Part shown: positions 8,996 to 17,440 of the stretch, piece after piece
Position numbering within the stretch: the stretch's first letter is position 1
Layout: the number at the start of each line of letters is the position of its first letter
Assembly: GCA_963762605.1 (NCBI GenBank)
Contig: CAVXLJ010000025.1
Location: 248,001 to 312,000, forward strand
Reading direction: 5' to 3'
Origin: CAVSRC01 sp963762605
GTDB taxonomy: Bacteria > Pseudomonadota > Alphaproteobacteria > Rhizobiales > Kaistiaceae
DNA: 64,000 nt
Position numbers and translations under genes: made by a program
The notes under the pieces: generated by a model
What the model saw: the letters and a program-made list of their open reading frames with translations, nothing else
Databases searched by the model: none
What the model was told of the DNA's origin: nothing

Positions 8996-9697
8996 TGCCC
9001 GGCACGCTCACCACCATCGGCTTCGACGCCGACGATACGCTCTGGCAGAACGAGCAGTTCTATGGGGCAACCAAGTCGCGCTTCGAGACGGCGCTCATGG
9101 GCTATGCCGAGCCCGACACGCTCTCCGCCGAACTCAACCAGACCGAACGCCGCAACCTCGGCCGCTACGGCTTCGGTATCAAGGGCTTCACGCTGTCGAT
9201 GATCGAGACCGCGATCCGGGTGACCGATGGCGCAGTACCGGCTTCCGCCATCGCCGAAATCCTCGAGGCCGGGCGCGACATGCTCTCCCACCCGGTCGAG
9301 ACCCTGCCGCATGTGCAGGAGACATTGACGGCGCTCGCCGGCACCTACCGCTTGGTAATGATCACCAAGGGCGACCTCTTCGACCAGGAGCGCAAGCTCG
9401 CCGAATCCGGCCTTGGCGATTTCTTCGCGGCGGTCGAGATCGTTTCCGACAAGGATATCGGCACCTATCGAGCGCATCTTCGCCCGCCACGGCGATGGGC
9501 CGGAGCGCGCCATGATGGTCGGCAATTCGCTGAAATCCGACATCGTCCCGGCGATCGCCGCGGGAAGCTGGGGCGTCTACATCCCCCACGACCTCAACTG
9601 GGAGCTGGAGCATGCTGAGGAGCCGGTGGCCTCGCCGCGCTACCGCCGGCTGGCCCATCTCGGCGAGCTGGCGGCGCTGATCGGCGAGATCGGCTGA
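8995..9697 (+). pseudogene. HAD family hydrolase, frameshifted at about 9469
   Basis: A HAD-superfamily phosphatase read in two frames. The first frame (from ATG 8995) gives the nucleophile motif FDADDTLW, a helical cap, and motif II near LVMITKGD. After SDKDIGTY the frame becomes Arg/Pro-rich nonsense, while the frame one base further on continues ERIFARHGDG, motif III MVGNSLKSDIVPA and GVYIPHDLNWELEH, ending at TGA 9695-9697. Removing one C at about 9469 restores a 233-residue protein. This is either a recent one-base insertion that inactivates the gene or an assembly/base-calling error; all other parts look intact. The substrate is unknown. Confidence 0.85.
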
Positions 9698-9784
9698 AGC
9701 GCATGACGGTATCGGCGCCTCGAAGCGCGCCGCATGGCAGCGCATTCGTGGGAGCGCCAGGTCATTATTCGACCGCGGGGCGTC

Positions 9785-10000
9785 CTAAGGCGTCCAGGGA
9801 CGGAAACCGAGCGCAAGCCATAACGGCCAGAGGATCGCGATAAACGCCTGCGCCATCGCATATCCGCCAGTTGTCGCAAGCTCTCCGTAAGTCTGTAGCG
9901 ATAGCGTTGGCGACGCCATGGCGATGGACGAAATCAAATAGTACACGTAGCCGATGAGATAGAATCGGGCGATTGCTTTCACCCACCGCGTATTCGACAT
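9785..10000 (-). CDS. Small two-helix membrane protein of unknown function
   Basis: Encodes 71 residues from an ATG at 10000-9998 preceded by a run of six G at a suitable distance. Two hydrophobic segments are visible, roughly residues 8-26 (ARFYLIGYVYYLISSIAM) and 46-66 (YAMAQAFIAILWPLWLALGF), so it should sit in the inner membrane. I do not recognise a family. Base composition at third positions is less GC-rich than in the neighbours. It is alone on this strand between a HAD gene and a comM-like gene that both read the other way. Confidence 0.55.
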   Translation of the reverse strand: MSNTRWVKAIARFYLIGYVYYLISSIAMASPTLSLQTYGELATTGGYAMAQAFIAILWPLWLALGFRPWTP

Positions 10001-10273
10001 GCGCCCCCCATGGGTCACCTCGGCTGGCGGCCGTGTCAACTTCGCGATCATCTTGGCCCGCAAGAATTTCCGTGTCGAGTTCAAGCTTGCGGATCGACCG
10101 GTCGATCGTCTTCACGCCGATCTTGCCGCCGACGATCGACCGGAAATCGGCCTTCGCCGACGCTCCCATCGTCGACCGGCGCTGCAACCGCGTTCACGAA
10201 TTGTTCTTGCACACGGTTGTGGCCTCCGCTAAAGTTCCACCGGAACAGCGAGCACGAGCGGGCGTAACGGGGC
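10001..10273. other. Gap with a perfect 16-bp palindrome and possible decayed coding sequence
   Basis: This 273-base interval separates the small membrane protein from comM. It contains a perfect palindrome GATCGACCGGTCGATC at 10092-10107; the octamer TCGACCGG in it recurs at about 10136 and 10174. On the minus strand about 35 codons from an ATG near 10169 have strongly GC-rich third positions like the local genes (MGASAKADFRSIVGGKIG...), after which the signal is lost, which suggests the start of a broken gene. It could equally be regulatory sequence for either flanking gene. Confidence 0.35.
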
Positions 10274-11806
10274 ATGGTTTCTCACGTCACCACCGTGGCC
10301 TTTCGGGGCATTGAGGCGGTTCCCGTCGACGTCCAGGTGCAGATCGTCCCCGGCCTGCCGCGCTTCATCATCGTCGGTCTGCCCGACAAGGCGGTGGCTG
10401 AGAGTGGCGAGCGCGTGAGGAGCGCACTCCACGCCTCCGGCCTGTCGCTGCCGCCCAAGCGCATCATCGTCAATCTCGCCCCGGCCGACCTTCCCAAGGA
10501 AGGCAGCCATTACGATCTGCCCATCGCGCTCGCTTTGATGGCCGCGATCGGCGCCGTGCCGGGCGATCAGCTCGGCGATTTCGTGGCGCTGGGCGAATTG
10601 TCGCTCGACGGCACCATCGCCGCCGTAGCCGGCGTCCTGCCGGCGGCGATCGCCGCCAATGCGAGAGGCGCCGGGTTGATCTGCCCGTCCGCGTCCGGCC
10701 CCGAGGCCGCTTGGGCGAGCGGTGACATGGCGATTCTCAGCCCCCGCAGCCTGATCGCCATCGCCAACCATTTTCGCGGCACCCAGGTGCTCTCGCGGCC
10801 CGAGGCCGGCGTCGCCGAAGCCGGCGACACATTGCCCAACCTCGCTGATATCAAGGGCCAGGAAACCGCCAAGCGTGCGCTGGAGGTCGCCGCCGCCGGT
10901 GGCCACAACCTCTTGATGGTCGGTCCGCCCGGCGCCGGCAAGTCGATGCTGGCCAGCCGTCTGCCGTCCATCCTGCCGCCGCTCTCGCCCTCGGAGCTTC
11001 TCGAAGTTTCCATGATCGCCTCGGTCGCCGGCGAGATCGCGAATGGCCGGCTGACGCGCCGCCGGCCCTTCCGCGCGCCGCATCATTCCGCTTCCATGGC
11101 GGCCATGGTCGGCGGTGGCTTGCGCGCCCGCCCCGGTGAAGTGTCGCTCGCCCATCACGGCGTGCTCTTCCTCGACGAGTTTCCCGAATTCACGCCCCAG
11201 GTGCTCGATTCGCTCCGCCAGCCGCTGGAGAGCGGCGAGAGCGTCATCGCGCGGGCCAATTACCGCGTCAGCTACCCGGCGGTGATCCAGCTCGTCGCCG
11301 CCATGAACCCGTGCCGCTGTGGCATGGCCGGGGAGCCCGGCCATGTCTGCCGGCGGGGTCCGCGCTGCATCGAGGATTACCAGGCACGCATTTCCGGGCC
11401 GCTGCTCGACCGCATCGATCTGCGCATTGATGTTCCCGCCGTCTCGGCAGCGGACCTCATCGGGCCGGCGCCGGCCGAATCCTCTTCCCTTGTCGGCGAG
11501 CGCGTCGCCGCCGCCCGCGCCGTCCAGCGCGAGCGCTTCGCTGCCCTGGGGCTCGACGCCGTGCACACCAATGCCCAGTGCGCGCCTGCGCTGATCGAGC
11601 AGGTGGCAGCACCCGATGCCGCGGCTTTGGCCCTGCTGCACCAGGCGGCCGAGGCCATGCGCCTGTCGGCCCGCGGCTATCACCGCGTTCTCAAGGTCGC
11701 CCGCACGCTCGCCGATCTCGACGGAGCCGATTCCGTCGGCCGTATCCATCTCGCCGAGGCACTTTCCTACCGCGCCGTCGGCGAGCGGCTTGCCGCCGCG
11801 GCCTGA
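10274..11806 (+). CDS. comM: YifB/ComM family Mg chelatase-like AAA+ ATPase
   Basis: Encodes 510 residues, the standard length. The N-terminal ribosomal S5/Lon-like domain (about 1-160) starts with the family's typical AFRGIEAVPVDVQVQI. The AAA+ core has Walker A GPPGAGKS near residue 217, then HHSASMAAMVGGG, Walker B GVLFLDEF and a Cys-containing zinc-like insert near MNPCRCG and CRRGPRC; a C-terminal Mg chelatase-like lid follows. In naturally competent bacteria ComM is a hexameric helicase that promotes branch migration during integration of transforming DNA; in others the role is unproven. The hybrid kinase gene follows 97 bases downstream on the same strand. Confidence 0.93.
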   Translation: MVSHVTTVAFRGIEAVPVDVQVQIVPGLPRFIIVGLPDKAVAESGERVRSALHASGLSLPPKRIIVNLAPADLPKEGSHYDLPIALALMAAIGAVPGDQLGDFVALGELSLDGTIAAVAGVLPAAIAANARGAGLICPSASGPEAAWASGDMAILSPRSLIAIANHFRGTQVLSRPEAGVAEAGDTLPNLADIKGQETAKRALEVAAAGGHNLLMVGPPGAGKSMLASRLPSILPPLSPSELLEVSMIASVAGEIANGRLTRRRPFRAPHHSASMAAMVGGGLRARPGEVSLAHHGVLFLDEFPEFTPQVLDSLRQPLESGESVIARANYRVSYPAVIQLVAAMNPCRCGMAGEPGHVCRRGPRCIEDYQARISGPLLDRIDLRIDVPAVSAADLIGPAPAESSSLVGERVAAARAVQRERFAALGLDAVHTNAQCAPALIEQVAAPDAAALALLHQAAEAMRLSARGYHRVLKVARTLADLDGADSVGRIHLAEALSYRAVGERLAAAA

Positions 11807-11903
11807 AAGCGGCCTTCGTCAAACATTTCGAAAGCTAGCTGGTTCACTCTGGCGGAAGTCCCGTGCCGGCGCTTGGCCGGCGCGCCCGTTCGAGTGCGTG
11901 AGG

Positions 11904-13898
11904 ATGGTGCGACCCGAGACCGAAAGTGCCGCCGAGGCTGCCGCTTCTGGGGCCGGCCCGCCCAAGCGGCTGAAAGCCGCCGATCTGGTGGCTTCGCCGG
12001 TTTCACAGCCGCGTCGCGTTGCCGCCGGATTCTTCGCCGCCGCCGCCGGCCTCGGCATCCTGGTTGCGTCGGCCATCGCCTGGACCCAGCCCAATCTGGC
12101 GCCTTTCATTGCCCCGGCGGTGGTGCTCATCGGCGCTGCCGCCCTGTGGGGCGCCCACCACGCCGATAGCCAGCGTCTGGCGGCCGGCGTTGCCCATCTC
12201 GTGCAGGAAAACCGGCGTCTGGCGGAACAGGTTGAACAGCTGTCGGATGTTGCCTGGGAGCTGCACGAGAGCGACGAACGCTACCGCAGCCTGACCGAAG
12301 CGCGCCAGCGGGCGGAGGCGGCCAACCAGGCGAAATCGCGTGTACTGGCCACCGTCAGCCACGAGTTCCGCACGCCGCTGAACGGCATTCTCGGCCTCAC
12401 CGGCCTGCTCATGGAGACGCCGCTGACGCCCGACCAGGAGACCTATGCCCGCGCCGTGCATTCTTCCGGCGAGGCGCTGCTGGCGCTGGTCGATGACATG
12501 CTCGATTTCTCGCGCATCGAGGCTGGCCGCCTCGAGCTGCGCCCCACGCCGACCGATATCGAATCGCTCCTGCAGGAGATCGCCGAACTGCTCGCCGCCC
12601 GCGCCCACGCCAAGGGCATCGACATCGCGGCCGACGTCGATGCCGCCTTGCCGGCGGCGGTGATGGTCGATGCCGCCCGGCTGCGCCAGGTGCTGATCAA
12701 TCTTGCCGGCAACGGGGTGAAGTTCACGGAGACCGGCGGCGTCACCCTCGGCGCCCATGAGCGCGGCGAGCCGAGCGTCGGCCGCATCGCGCTCGCCTTC
12801 AGCGTCGCCGATACCGGCCCGGGGATCGCGCCGGACGAGGCGGAGCGCCTCTTCGGCGAGTTCGAGCAGAGCGATTCGGCGCTCACCCGCCGCCATGGCG
12901 GCGCCGGGCTGGGGCTCGCCATCTCGCGCCGCATCGTCCGCCAGATGGGCGGCGACCTGACCGTGACGCCGGCGACCGGCGGTGGGTCGCTGTTCCGCTT
13001 CGCGCTGGAACTGGAGATCGTTCCCGGCGCCGTCCGTCCGTCGGCCGACCGTCTGGCACAGGCCGGCCGCGCGGTCCTCATCGTGGCGCCCGCCGGCGCC
13101 GAGCCGCCGGTGCTGGCGCGCCACCTTGCCGAAGACGGCGTGGAAGCGCGGCTCCTCAACACCACCAACGAGGCCGCTGCGGTCATCGGTGCCGCGGCCG
13201 CCGCCGGCCAGCCGCATGATGCCGTGCTGGTCGATGCCCGCGTGATGGCCGATGCCGCCGCCGCGCTTTCGCGCATCCGCGAGGCCGCCGGCCGCCGCGT
13301 TCCGGCGGCGGTCCTCATCGAGCCCGGTCGCCGCGGCGATATCGAACATCTGCGCGAAGCCGGTTTCGACGCCTATCTCGTCCGTCCCGTGCGACGCGCT
13401 TCTCTCACCCGCATCATCGGCGAGATCGGCGGCGGCGACGGCAGCTTCCGCGTCGATCCGAGCGACGCAAGGCCGCGCCAGATGGCGCCCGCGCGCCGGG
13501 CCGGCGCCACGCTCAGCGTGCTGTTGGCGGAAGACAACGAGATCAATGCGCTGCTGGCGCGTGCCGTTCTCGAGGGGCTCGGCCACGAGGTGACCGAAGT
13601 GCGCGACGGTGTCGCCGCCGTCCGGGCGGCGAGCGGGCGGAGAGGGGGCTTCGACGCCATCCTCATGGACCTGCACATGCCCGGCCTCGACGGGCTTCAT
13701 GCGGTGCGCGCCATCCGCGACCATGAGCGCGCCGAAGGCTTGGCGCCGGCCGCGATCCTCGCCGTCACCGCGGACGTTCTGGCCGAGACGCGCGCGGCAG
13801 CCCGCGCCGCCGGCATCGATGCCATTCTGGAAAAACCGATGACCCCGGACGCGCTCCGCCAGGCGCTGGCGGAAGTGACCGCCCGAAACGCCGCCTGA
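11904..13898 (+). CDS. Hybrid sensor histidine kinase with one degenerate and one intact receiver domain
   Basis: Encodes 664 residues. Two membrane helices (about 38-60 and 65-84) are separated by only a few residues, so there is no periplasmic sensor. A short coiled coil leads to HisKA with the phospho-acceptor at His153 (VSHEFRTPLNG), then HATPase_c with N box (LINLAGNGVKF), G1 (DTGPGIAP) and G2 (GGAGLGLA). A first receiver-like domain lacks the N-terminal acidic pair and has Arg where the conserved Lys should be. The last domain is a complete receiver with EDN, LMDLHMPGLDG and EKP. ATG 11904 is chosen; in-frame GTG 11898 is also possible. Its stop abuts that of grpE on the other strand. 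The signal and the output are unknown. Confidence 0.88.
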   Translation: MVRPETESAAEAAASGAGPPKRLKAADLVASPVSQPRRVAAGFFAAAAGLGILVASAIAWTQPNLAPFIAPAVVLIGAAALWGAHHADSQRLAAGVAHLVQENRRLAEQVEQLSDVAWELHESDERYRSLTEARQRAEAANQAKSRVLATVSHEFRTPLNGILGLTGLLMETPLTPDQETYARAVHSSGEALLALVDDMLDFSRIEAGRLELRPTPTDIESLLQEIAELLAARAHAKGIDIAADVDAALPAAVMVDAARLRQVLINLAGNGVKFTETGGVTLGAHERGEPSVGRIALAFSVADTGPGIAPDEAERLFGEFEQSDSALTRRHGGAGLGLAISRRIVRQMGGDLTVTPATGGGSLFRFALELEIVPGAVRPSADRLAQAGRAVLIVAPAGAEPPVLARHLAEDGVEARLLNTTNEAAAVIGAAAAAGQPHDAVLVDARVMADAAAALSRIREAAGRRVPAAVLIEPGRRGDIEHLREAGFDAYLVRPVRRASLTRIIGEIGGGDGSFRVDPSDARPRQMAPARRAGATLSVLLAEDNEINALLARAVLEGLGHEVTEVRDGVAAVRAASGRRGGFDAILMDLHMPGLDGLHAVRAIRDHERAEGLAPAAILAVTADVLAETRAAARAAGIDAILEKPMTPDALRQALAEVTARNAA

Positions 13899-14543
13899 CT
13901 ACTCGCTGCCGCCTTCGTCGGCGGTTCCCGCAGCTTCGGCCGCCTGGGCCTCGGGCGCTGCCGGCGGCCTGGGCTTCTTGACCACCGAGACCAGCACCGG
14001 CCTGAGCACGCGCTCGCCGATGGCGTAGCCCGCCTGGATCTCCTCGGCCACCATCCCCGGCTGGGCGTCGGGTACATCGACCTCGAACATCGCCTGATGG
14101 AAGCTCGGGTCGAATTTCATCCCCTTGGCCTCCACCCGCCTGACGCCGAACTTGGCGAGCGACTGCTCCAGCCCGCGCTCGGTCATCTCGACGCCTTCGA
14201 TCAGCGCATCCAGCGCCTGGTCGCCGCTGCCGCGGTTCTGCTTGGGCACGGCCTCGATGGCGCGGCGCAGGTTGTCGCCGACCGTCAGCATGTCGCGGGC
14301 AAACGAGGCGACCGCGTATTGGCGCGCATCGATCAGCTCGCGCTCGGTGCGCTTGCGCAGGTTTTCCATCTCCGCCAGCGTCCGCAGGAGCTTGTCCCTC
14401 ATGTCCGCCACTTCGGCTGCGAGCGCCGCCTTCTCGTCGGCCGCCGGCCCGGCGGGATTCGCATCGTTGGCTGCCGCCGGCGCCTCGGCAGACGGCTCGT
14501 CCGGCTGCTTTTCGGGCGCGGTCGGGGTTTCGTCGGCCATCAT
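13899..14543 (-). CDS. grpE: Nucleotide exchange factor GrpE
   Basis: Encodes about 214 residues. GrpE is the cytosolic dimer that releases ADP from DnaK. After an Ala/Pro/Glu-rich N-terminus comes the long coiled-coil helix (AALAAEVADMRDKLLRTLAEM with ENLRKRTERE), then the GrpE signature spanning FDPSFHQAMFEV and the beta domain containing GYAIGERVLRPVLVSV. ATG 14543, 14540 or 14552 could start it. It is separate from hrcA (12 kb away) and dnaK (22 kb away). It ends with no gap against the convergent kinase gene, so a conventional terminator between the two is not possible. Confidence 0.93.
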   Translation of the reverse strand: MMADETPTAPEKQPDEPSAEAPAAANDANPAGPAADEKAALAAEVADMRDKLLRTLAEMENLRKRTERELIDARQYAVASFARDMLTVGDNLRRAIEAVPKQNRGSGDQALDALIEGVEMTERGLEQSLAKFGVRRVEAKGMKFDPSFHQAMFEVDVPDAQPGMVAEEIQAGYAIGERVLRPVLVSVVKKPRPPAAPEAQAAEAAGTADEGGSE

Positions 14544-14632
14544 CCGTTCCATGATAGATTGTCGGTTCGGGGTTCGGTCCCGTATGTCATGTGCCGCGCC
14601 GCAAAAATCAAGCGGCAAGCGGGGCGCAGCCC

Positions 14633-15586
14633 CTAGATGCGCCTCAGCGCGACCTTTTCGATGGTGTGGTCGGGGCCCTTGGTGACGATCAGGTCGGCCC
14701 GCGGCCGCGTCGGCAGGATGTTGTCGAACAGGTTGACCAGGTTGATTCGCGTCCACAGACCGAGCGCGATTTCCTCGGCCTCCCGGTCGGAGAGCGCCGC
14801 ATAGCGGTGGAAGTAGGATTTCGGGTCCTGGAAGGCCGTCCCGCGCAGGCTCAGGAAGCGCTCCACGTACCAGCGCCGCACCTCCGCCTCGTCGGCGTCG
14901 AGATAGACGGAAAAGTCGAAGAAGTCGGAGACGAAGGGCACCACCCGCCCGTCGCGCGGCAGGCGCGAGGTCTGCAGCACGTTCAGCCCCTCCAGGATGA
15001 GGATGTCCGGCCGGTCGACGCTGATCATCTCGCCGGGCACGATGTCGTAGGAGAGGTGCGAATAGACCGGCGCGGTGACGTGCGCCTTGCCGGCCTTGAT
15101 GTCGCGCAGGAAGGCGAGCAGCCCCGCCAGGTCGTAGCTTTCCGGAAAGCCCTTGCGCTCCATCAGCCCCTCGCGCATCAGCACCGCGTTGGGCAGCAGG
15201 AAGCCATCGGTAGTCACCAGATCGACCTTGGGCGTGTTCGGCCAGCGGGTGAGCAGCGCCCGGAGCACGCGTGCCGTCGTCGATTTGCCCACCGCGACCG
15301 ACCCGGCGATGGCGATGATGAACGGCGTCACGCCATCATTGGTGCCCAGAAAGGTGCGGGTCGCCTGGTGCAGCCCCTGGGCGGCGCCGACATAGAGGCT
15401 CAACAGGCGCGACAGCGGCAGATAGATCTCGACGACGTCGTTGAGCGAGATCGGGTCGTTCAGGCTGCGCAGGCGCGTCAGATCGTCCGCGGTCAGCGTC
15501 ATGGGCGTGTCGGCGCGCAGCTTCGCCCATTCCGTGCGGGTGAACAGCCGGTGCGGCGAGAGGTCGGGTGGGGCCTGCACGTCCAT
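14633..15586 (-). CDS. coaA: Pantothenate kinase, type I
   Basis: Encodes 317 residues, the normal length for the prokaryotic type I enzyme, which phosphorylates pantothenate in the first committed step of coenzyme A synthesis. The P-loop GSVAVGKST is near residue 100, with TTDGFLLPN, the KGFPESYD motif and LILEGLNVLQ following. The frame stays open far upstream across hisE, but ATG 15586 overlaps the hisE stop as TGATG and gives the conserved N-terminus. It is the last gene of the his run, a Hyphomicrobiales arrangement. Confidence 0.96.
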   Translation of the reverse strand: MDVQAPPDLSPHRLFTRTEWAKLRADTPMTLTADDLTRLRSLNDPISLNDVVEIYLPLSRLLSLYVGAAQGLHQATRTFLGTNDGVTPFIIAIAGSVAVGKSTTARVLRALLTRWPNTPKVDLVTTDGFLLPNAVLMREGLMERKGFPESYDLAGLLAFLRDIKAGKAHVTAPVYSHLSYDIVPGEMISVDRPDILILEGLNVLQTSRLPRDGRVVPFVSDFFDFSVYLDADEAEVRRWYVERFLSLRGTAFQDPKSYFHRYAALSDREAEEIALGLWTRINLVNLFDNILPTRPRADLIVTKGPDHTIEKVALRRI

Positions 15587-15918
15587 CACATCTGCTTCTT
15601 CCCGCGCGCCGCCTTCTCGGCAAGTCCGCTCTGGCCGGTGCGCTTCTCGAGTTCGGCCATCACATCCCCGGGCTCGACGCCGCCCGCCTTCAGCATCACC
15701 ATGAGGTGGTAGAGCACGTCGGCCGCCTCGGCGGTCAGCGCCTGGCGGTCGCCGCTGACCGCGGCCAGCGCCGCCTCGACCGCCTCCTCGCCGAACTTCT
15801 TGGCGCACTGGGCCACGCCGCGACCGAGCAGCTTGGCCGTGTAGGACACCTCCGGATCGGCGGTTCGTGCCCGCTCATCGATGATTCGCCCGAGGTCGGC
15901 GAGTGTGAAATCGCTCAT
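15586..15918 (-). CDS. hisE: Phosphoribosyl-ATP diphosphatase
   Basis: Encodes 110 residues. HisE hydrolyses phosphoribosyl-ATP to phosphoribosyl-AMP in the second step of histidine synthesis. The helical MazG-like core is intact: KLLGRGVAQCAKKFGEEAVE, with the metal-binding EEAVEA, then the AEAADVLYHLMVML helix that supplies the second acidic set (E and D). It is a stand-alone HisE, not the HisIE fusion of enterobacteria. It shares one base with coaA and lies 8 bases after hisF. Confidence 0.96.
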   Translation of the reverse strand: MSDFTLADLGRIIDERARTADPEVSYTAKLLGRGVAQCAKKFGEEAVEAALAAVSGDRQALTAEAADVLYHLMVMLKAGGVEPGDVMAELEKRTGQSGLAEKAARGKKQM

Positions 15919-15926
15919 CGGATTCC

Positions 15927-16703
15927 TCAGCCGTCGAGACGCACCGGCACGCCGAAGGCCGCCATGTGCTCCTTGGCCTGGCGGATGGTGAACGTGCCGA
16001 AATGGAATATGGAGGCCGCAAGCACGGCGGAAGCGTGGCCTTCCGTCACGCCCTCGACCAGATGGTCGAGCGTGCCGACACCGCCCGAAGCGACGACCGG
16101 CACGCTCACCGCGTCGGCGATCGTGCGGGTCAGCGCCAGGTCGAAGCCGTCCTTGGTGCCGTCGCGGTCCATCGAGGTGAGCAGGATTTCTCCCGCGCCG
16201 AGCTTCGCCACCTCCTCGGCATAGGCGACCGCGTCGATGCCGGTCGGGGTGCGCCCGCCATGGGTGAACACCTCGAAGCGCGGCTGGTCGCCCTCGCGGT
16301 TCACCCGCTTGGCGTCGATGGCCACCACGATCGCCTGCGCCCCGAACTTCTCGCTGGCCTCGGCCACGATCTGCCGGTTGTAGACCGCCGCGGTGTTGAT
16401 CGACACCTTGTCGGCGCCGGCCAGCATCAGCGCGCGCACGTCCTCCACGCTACGCACACCACCACCCACCGTCACCGGCATGAAGCACTGCTCGGCGGTG
16501 CGGGCCACCACGTCGAGCAGGATGGCGCGCTCCTCGTGGCTGGCCGTGATGTCGAGGAAGCACAGCTCGTCGGCGCCGGCGGCGTCATAGGCGCGCGCCG
16601 CCTCCACCGGGTCGCCGGCATCGGTCAGGTCGACGAAGCGCACGCCCTTGACGACGCGACCGTCCTTGACGTCGAGACAGGGGATGACGCGGGTCTTCAG
16701 CAT
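15927..16703 (-). CDS. hisF: Imidazole glycerol phosphate synthase, cyclase subunit
   Basis: Encodes 258 residues. HisF forms imidazole glycerol phosphate and AICAR from PRFAR, using ammonia channelled from HisH. The catalytic aspartates sit in the expected places: RVIPCLDVKDGR (first strand) and LLTSMDRDGTKDGFD (middle), and the phosphate-binding loops GGGVRS and ASGGVG are intact. ATG 16703 is favoured over GTG 16706 because GGGAGG lies at better spacing and it overlaps the hisA stop as TGATG. Confidence 0.97.
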   Translation of the reverse strand: MLKTRVIPCLDVKDGRVVKGVRFVDLTDAGDPVEAARAYDAAGADELCFLDITASHEERAILLDVVARTAEQCFMPVTVGGGVRSVEDVRALMLAGADKVSINTAAVYNRQIVAEASEKFGAQAIVVAIDAKRVNREGDQPRFEVFTHGGRTPTGIDAVAYAEEVAKLGAGEILLTSMDRDGTKDGFDLALTRTIADAVSVPVVASGGVGTLDHLVEGVTEGHASAVLAASIFHFGTFTIRQAKEHMAAFGVPVRLDG

Positions 16704-17440
16704 CACGCCGCCTCCCGCTGTGCGATCAGCTTCAGCGCCGCTGCCGGGTCGAGCCGCCCGTCATAGAGCGCGCGGCCGGCGATTGCGCCTTCGAGAATCG
16801 CGCAGTCCGGTTCGAGCAGCCGTTCGATATCGGCCAGCGAGGCGAGGCCACCTGAGGCGATGACCGGGATGGACACGGCATGGGCAAGCTTCAAGGTGGC
16901 GGAAATGTTCAGCCCCTTGAGCAGCCCGTCGCGCGCGATATCGGTGTAGATGATCGCCGAAACCCCGGCGTCTTCGAAGCGGCGGGCGAGCTGGGTGGCG
17001 TCCATCTCGGTCGTCTCCGCCCAGCCATTGACCGCCACCCGGCCGTCGCGCGCGTCGATGCCAACGGCGACGCGCCCCGGAAAGGCGCGGGCCGCGGTCT
17101 TGACCAGCTCCGGGTCGTTGACCGCCACCGTGCCCAGGATGATGCGGGCGATGCCGCGGGCAAGCCAGCTTTCGATCGCCGCCGTGTCCCTGATGCCGCC
17201 GCCGAGCTGGACCGGCACCTTGGTTGCGGCAAGGATCGCGTCGATCGCAGCGCCGTTCACCGAGCGGCCGGCAAAGGCGCCGTTGAGATCGACCACGTGC
17301 AACCGCCGGAAACCCGCCCCGGCGAAGGCGCGTGCCTGGGCCGCCGGATCGCGGTTGAAGGTGGTCGCCTGCGCCATGTCGCCCTGCACCAGGCGGACGC
17401 AGGCACCGTCCTTGAGGTCGATGGCGGGATACAGGATCAC
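16703..17440 (-). CDS. hisA: Phosphoribosylformimino-5-aminoimidazole carboxamide ribotide isomerase (ProFAR isomerase)
   Basis: Encodes 245 residues of the same beta/alpha barrel as HisF and isomerises ProFAR to PRFAR. The first catalytic Asp is in LYPAIDLKDG and the second in IYTDIARDGLLKG; the phosphate loops QLGGGIRD and ASGGLAS are present. GTG 17440 is chosen over GTG 17449: it overlaps the hisH stop as GTGA and has GGAG eight bases upstream. Sits between hisH and hisF, so the three subsequent activities are translated together. Confidence 0.96.
   Translation of the reverse strand: MILYPAIDLKDGACVRLVQGDMAQATTFNRDPAAQARAFAGAGFRRLHVVDLNGAFAGRSVNGAAIDAILAATKVPVQLGGGIRDTAAIESWLARGIARIILGTVAVNDPELVKTAARAFPGRVAVGIDARDGRVAVNGWAETTEMDATQLARRFEDAGVSAIIYTDIARDGLLKGLNISATLKLAHAVSIPVIASGGLASLADIERLLEPDCAILEGAIAGRALYDGRLDPAAALKLIAQREAA

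Noticed and set aside
11865..11881. GCCGGC-GCTTG-GCCGGC hairpin after comM as a terminator
   Set aside because: Only six pairs, each arm is itself palindromic, there is no T-run, and such GC motifs are frequent in this genome.
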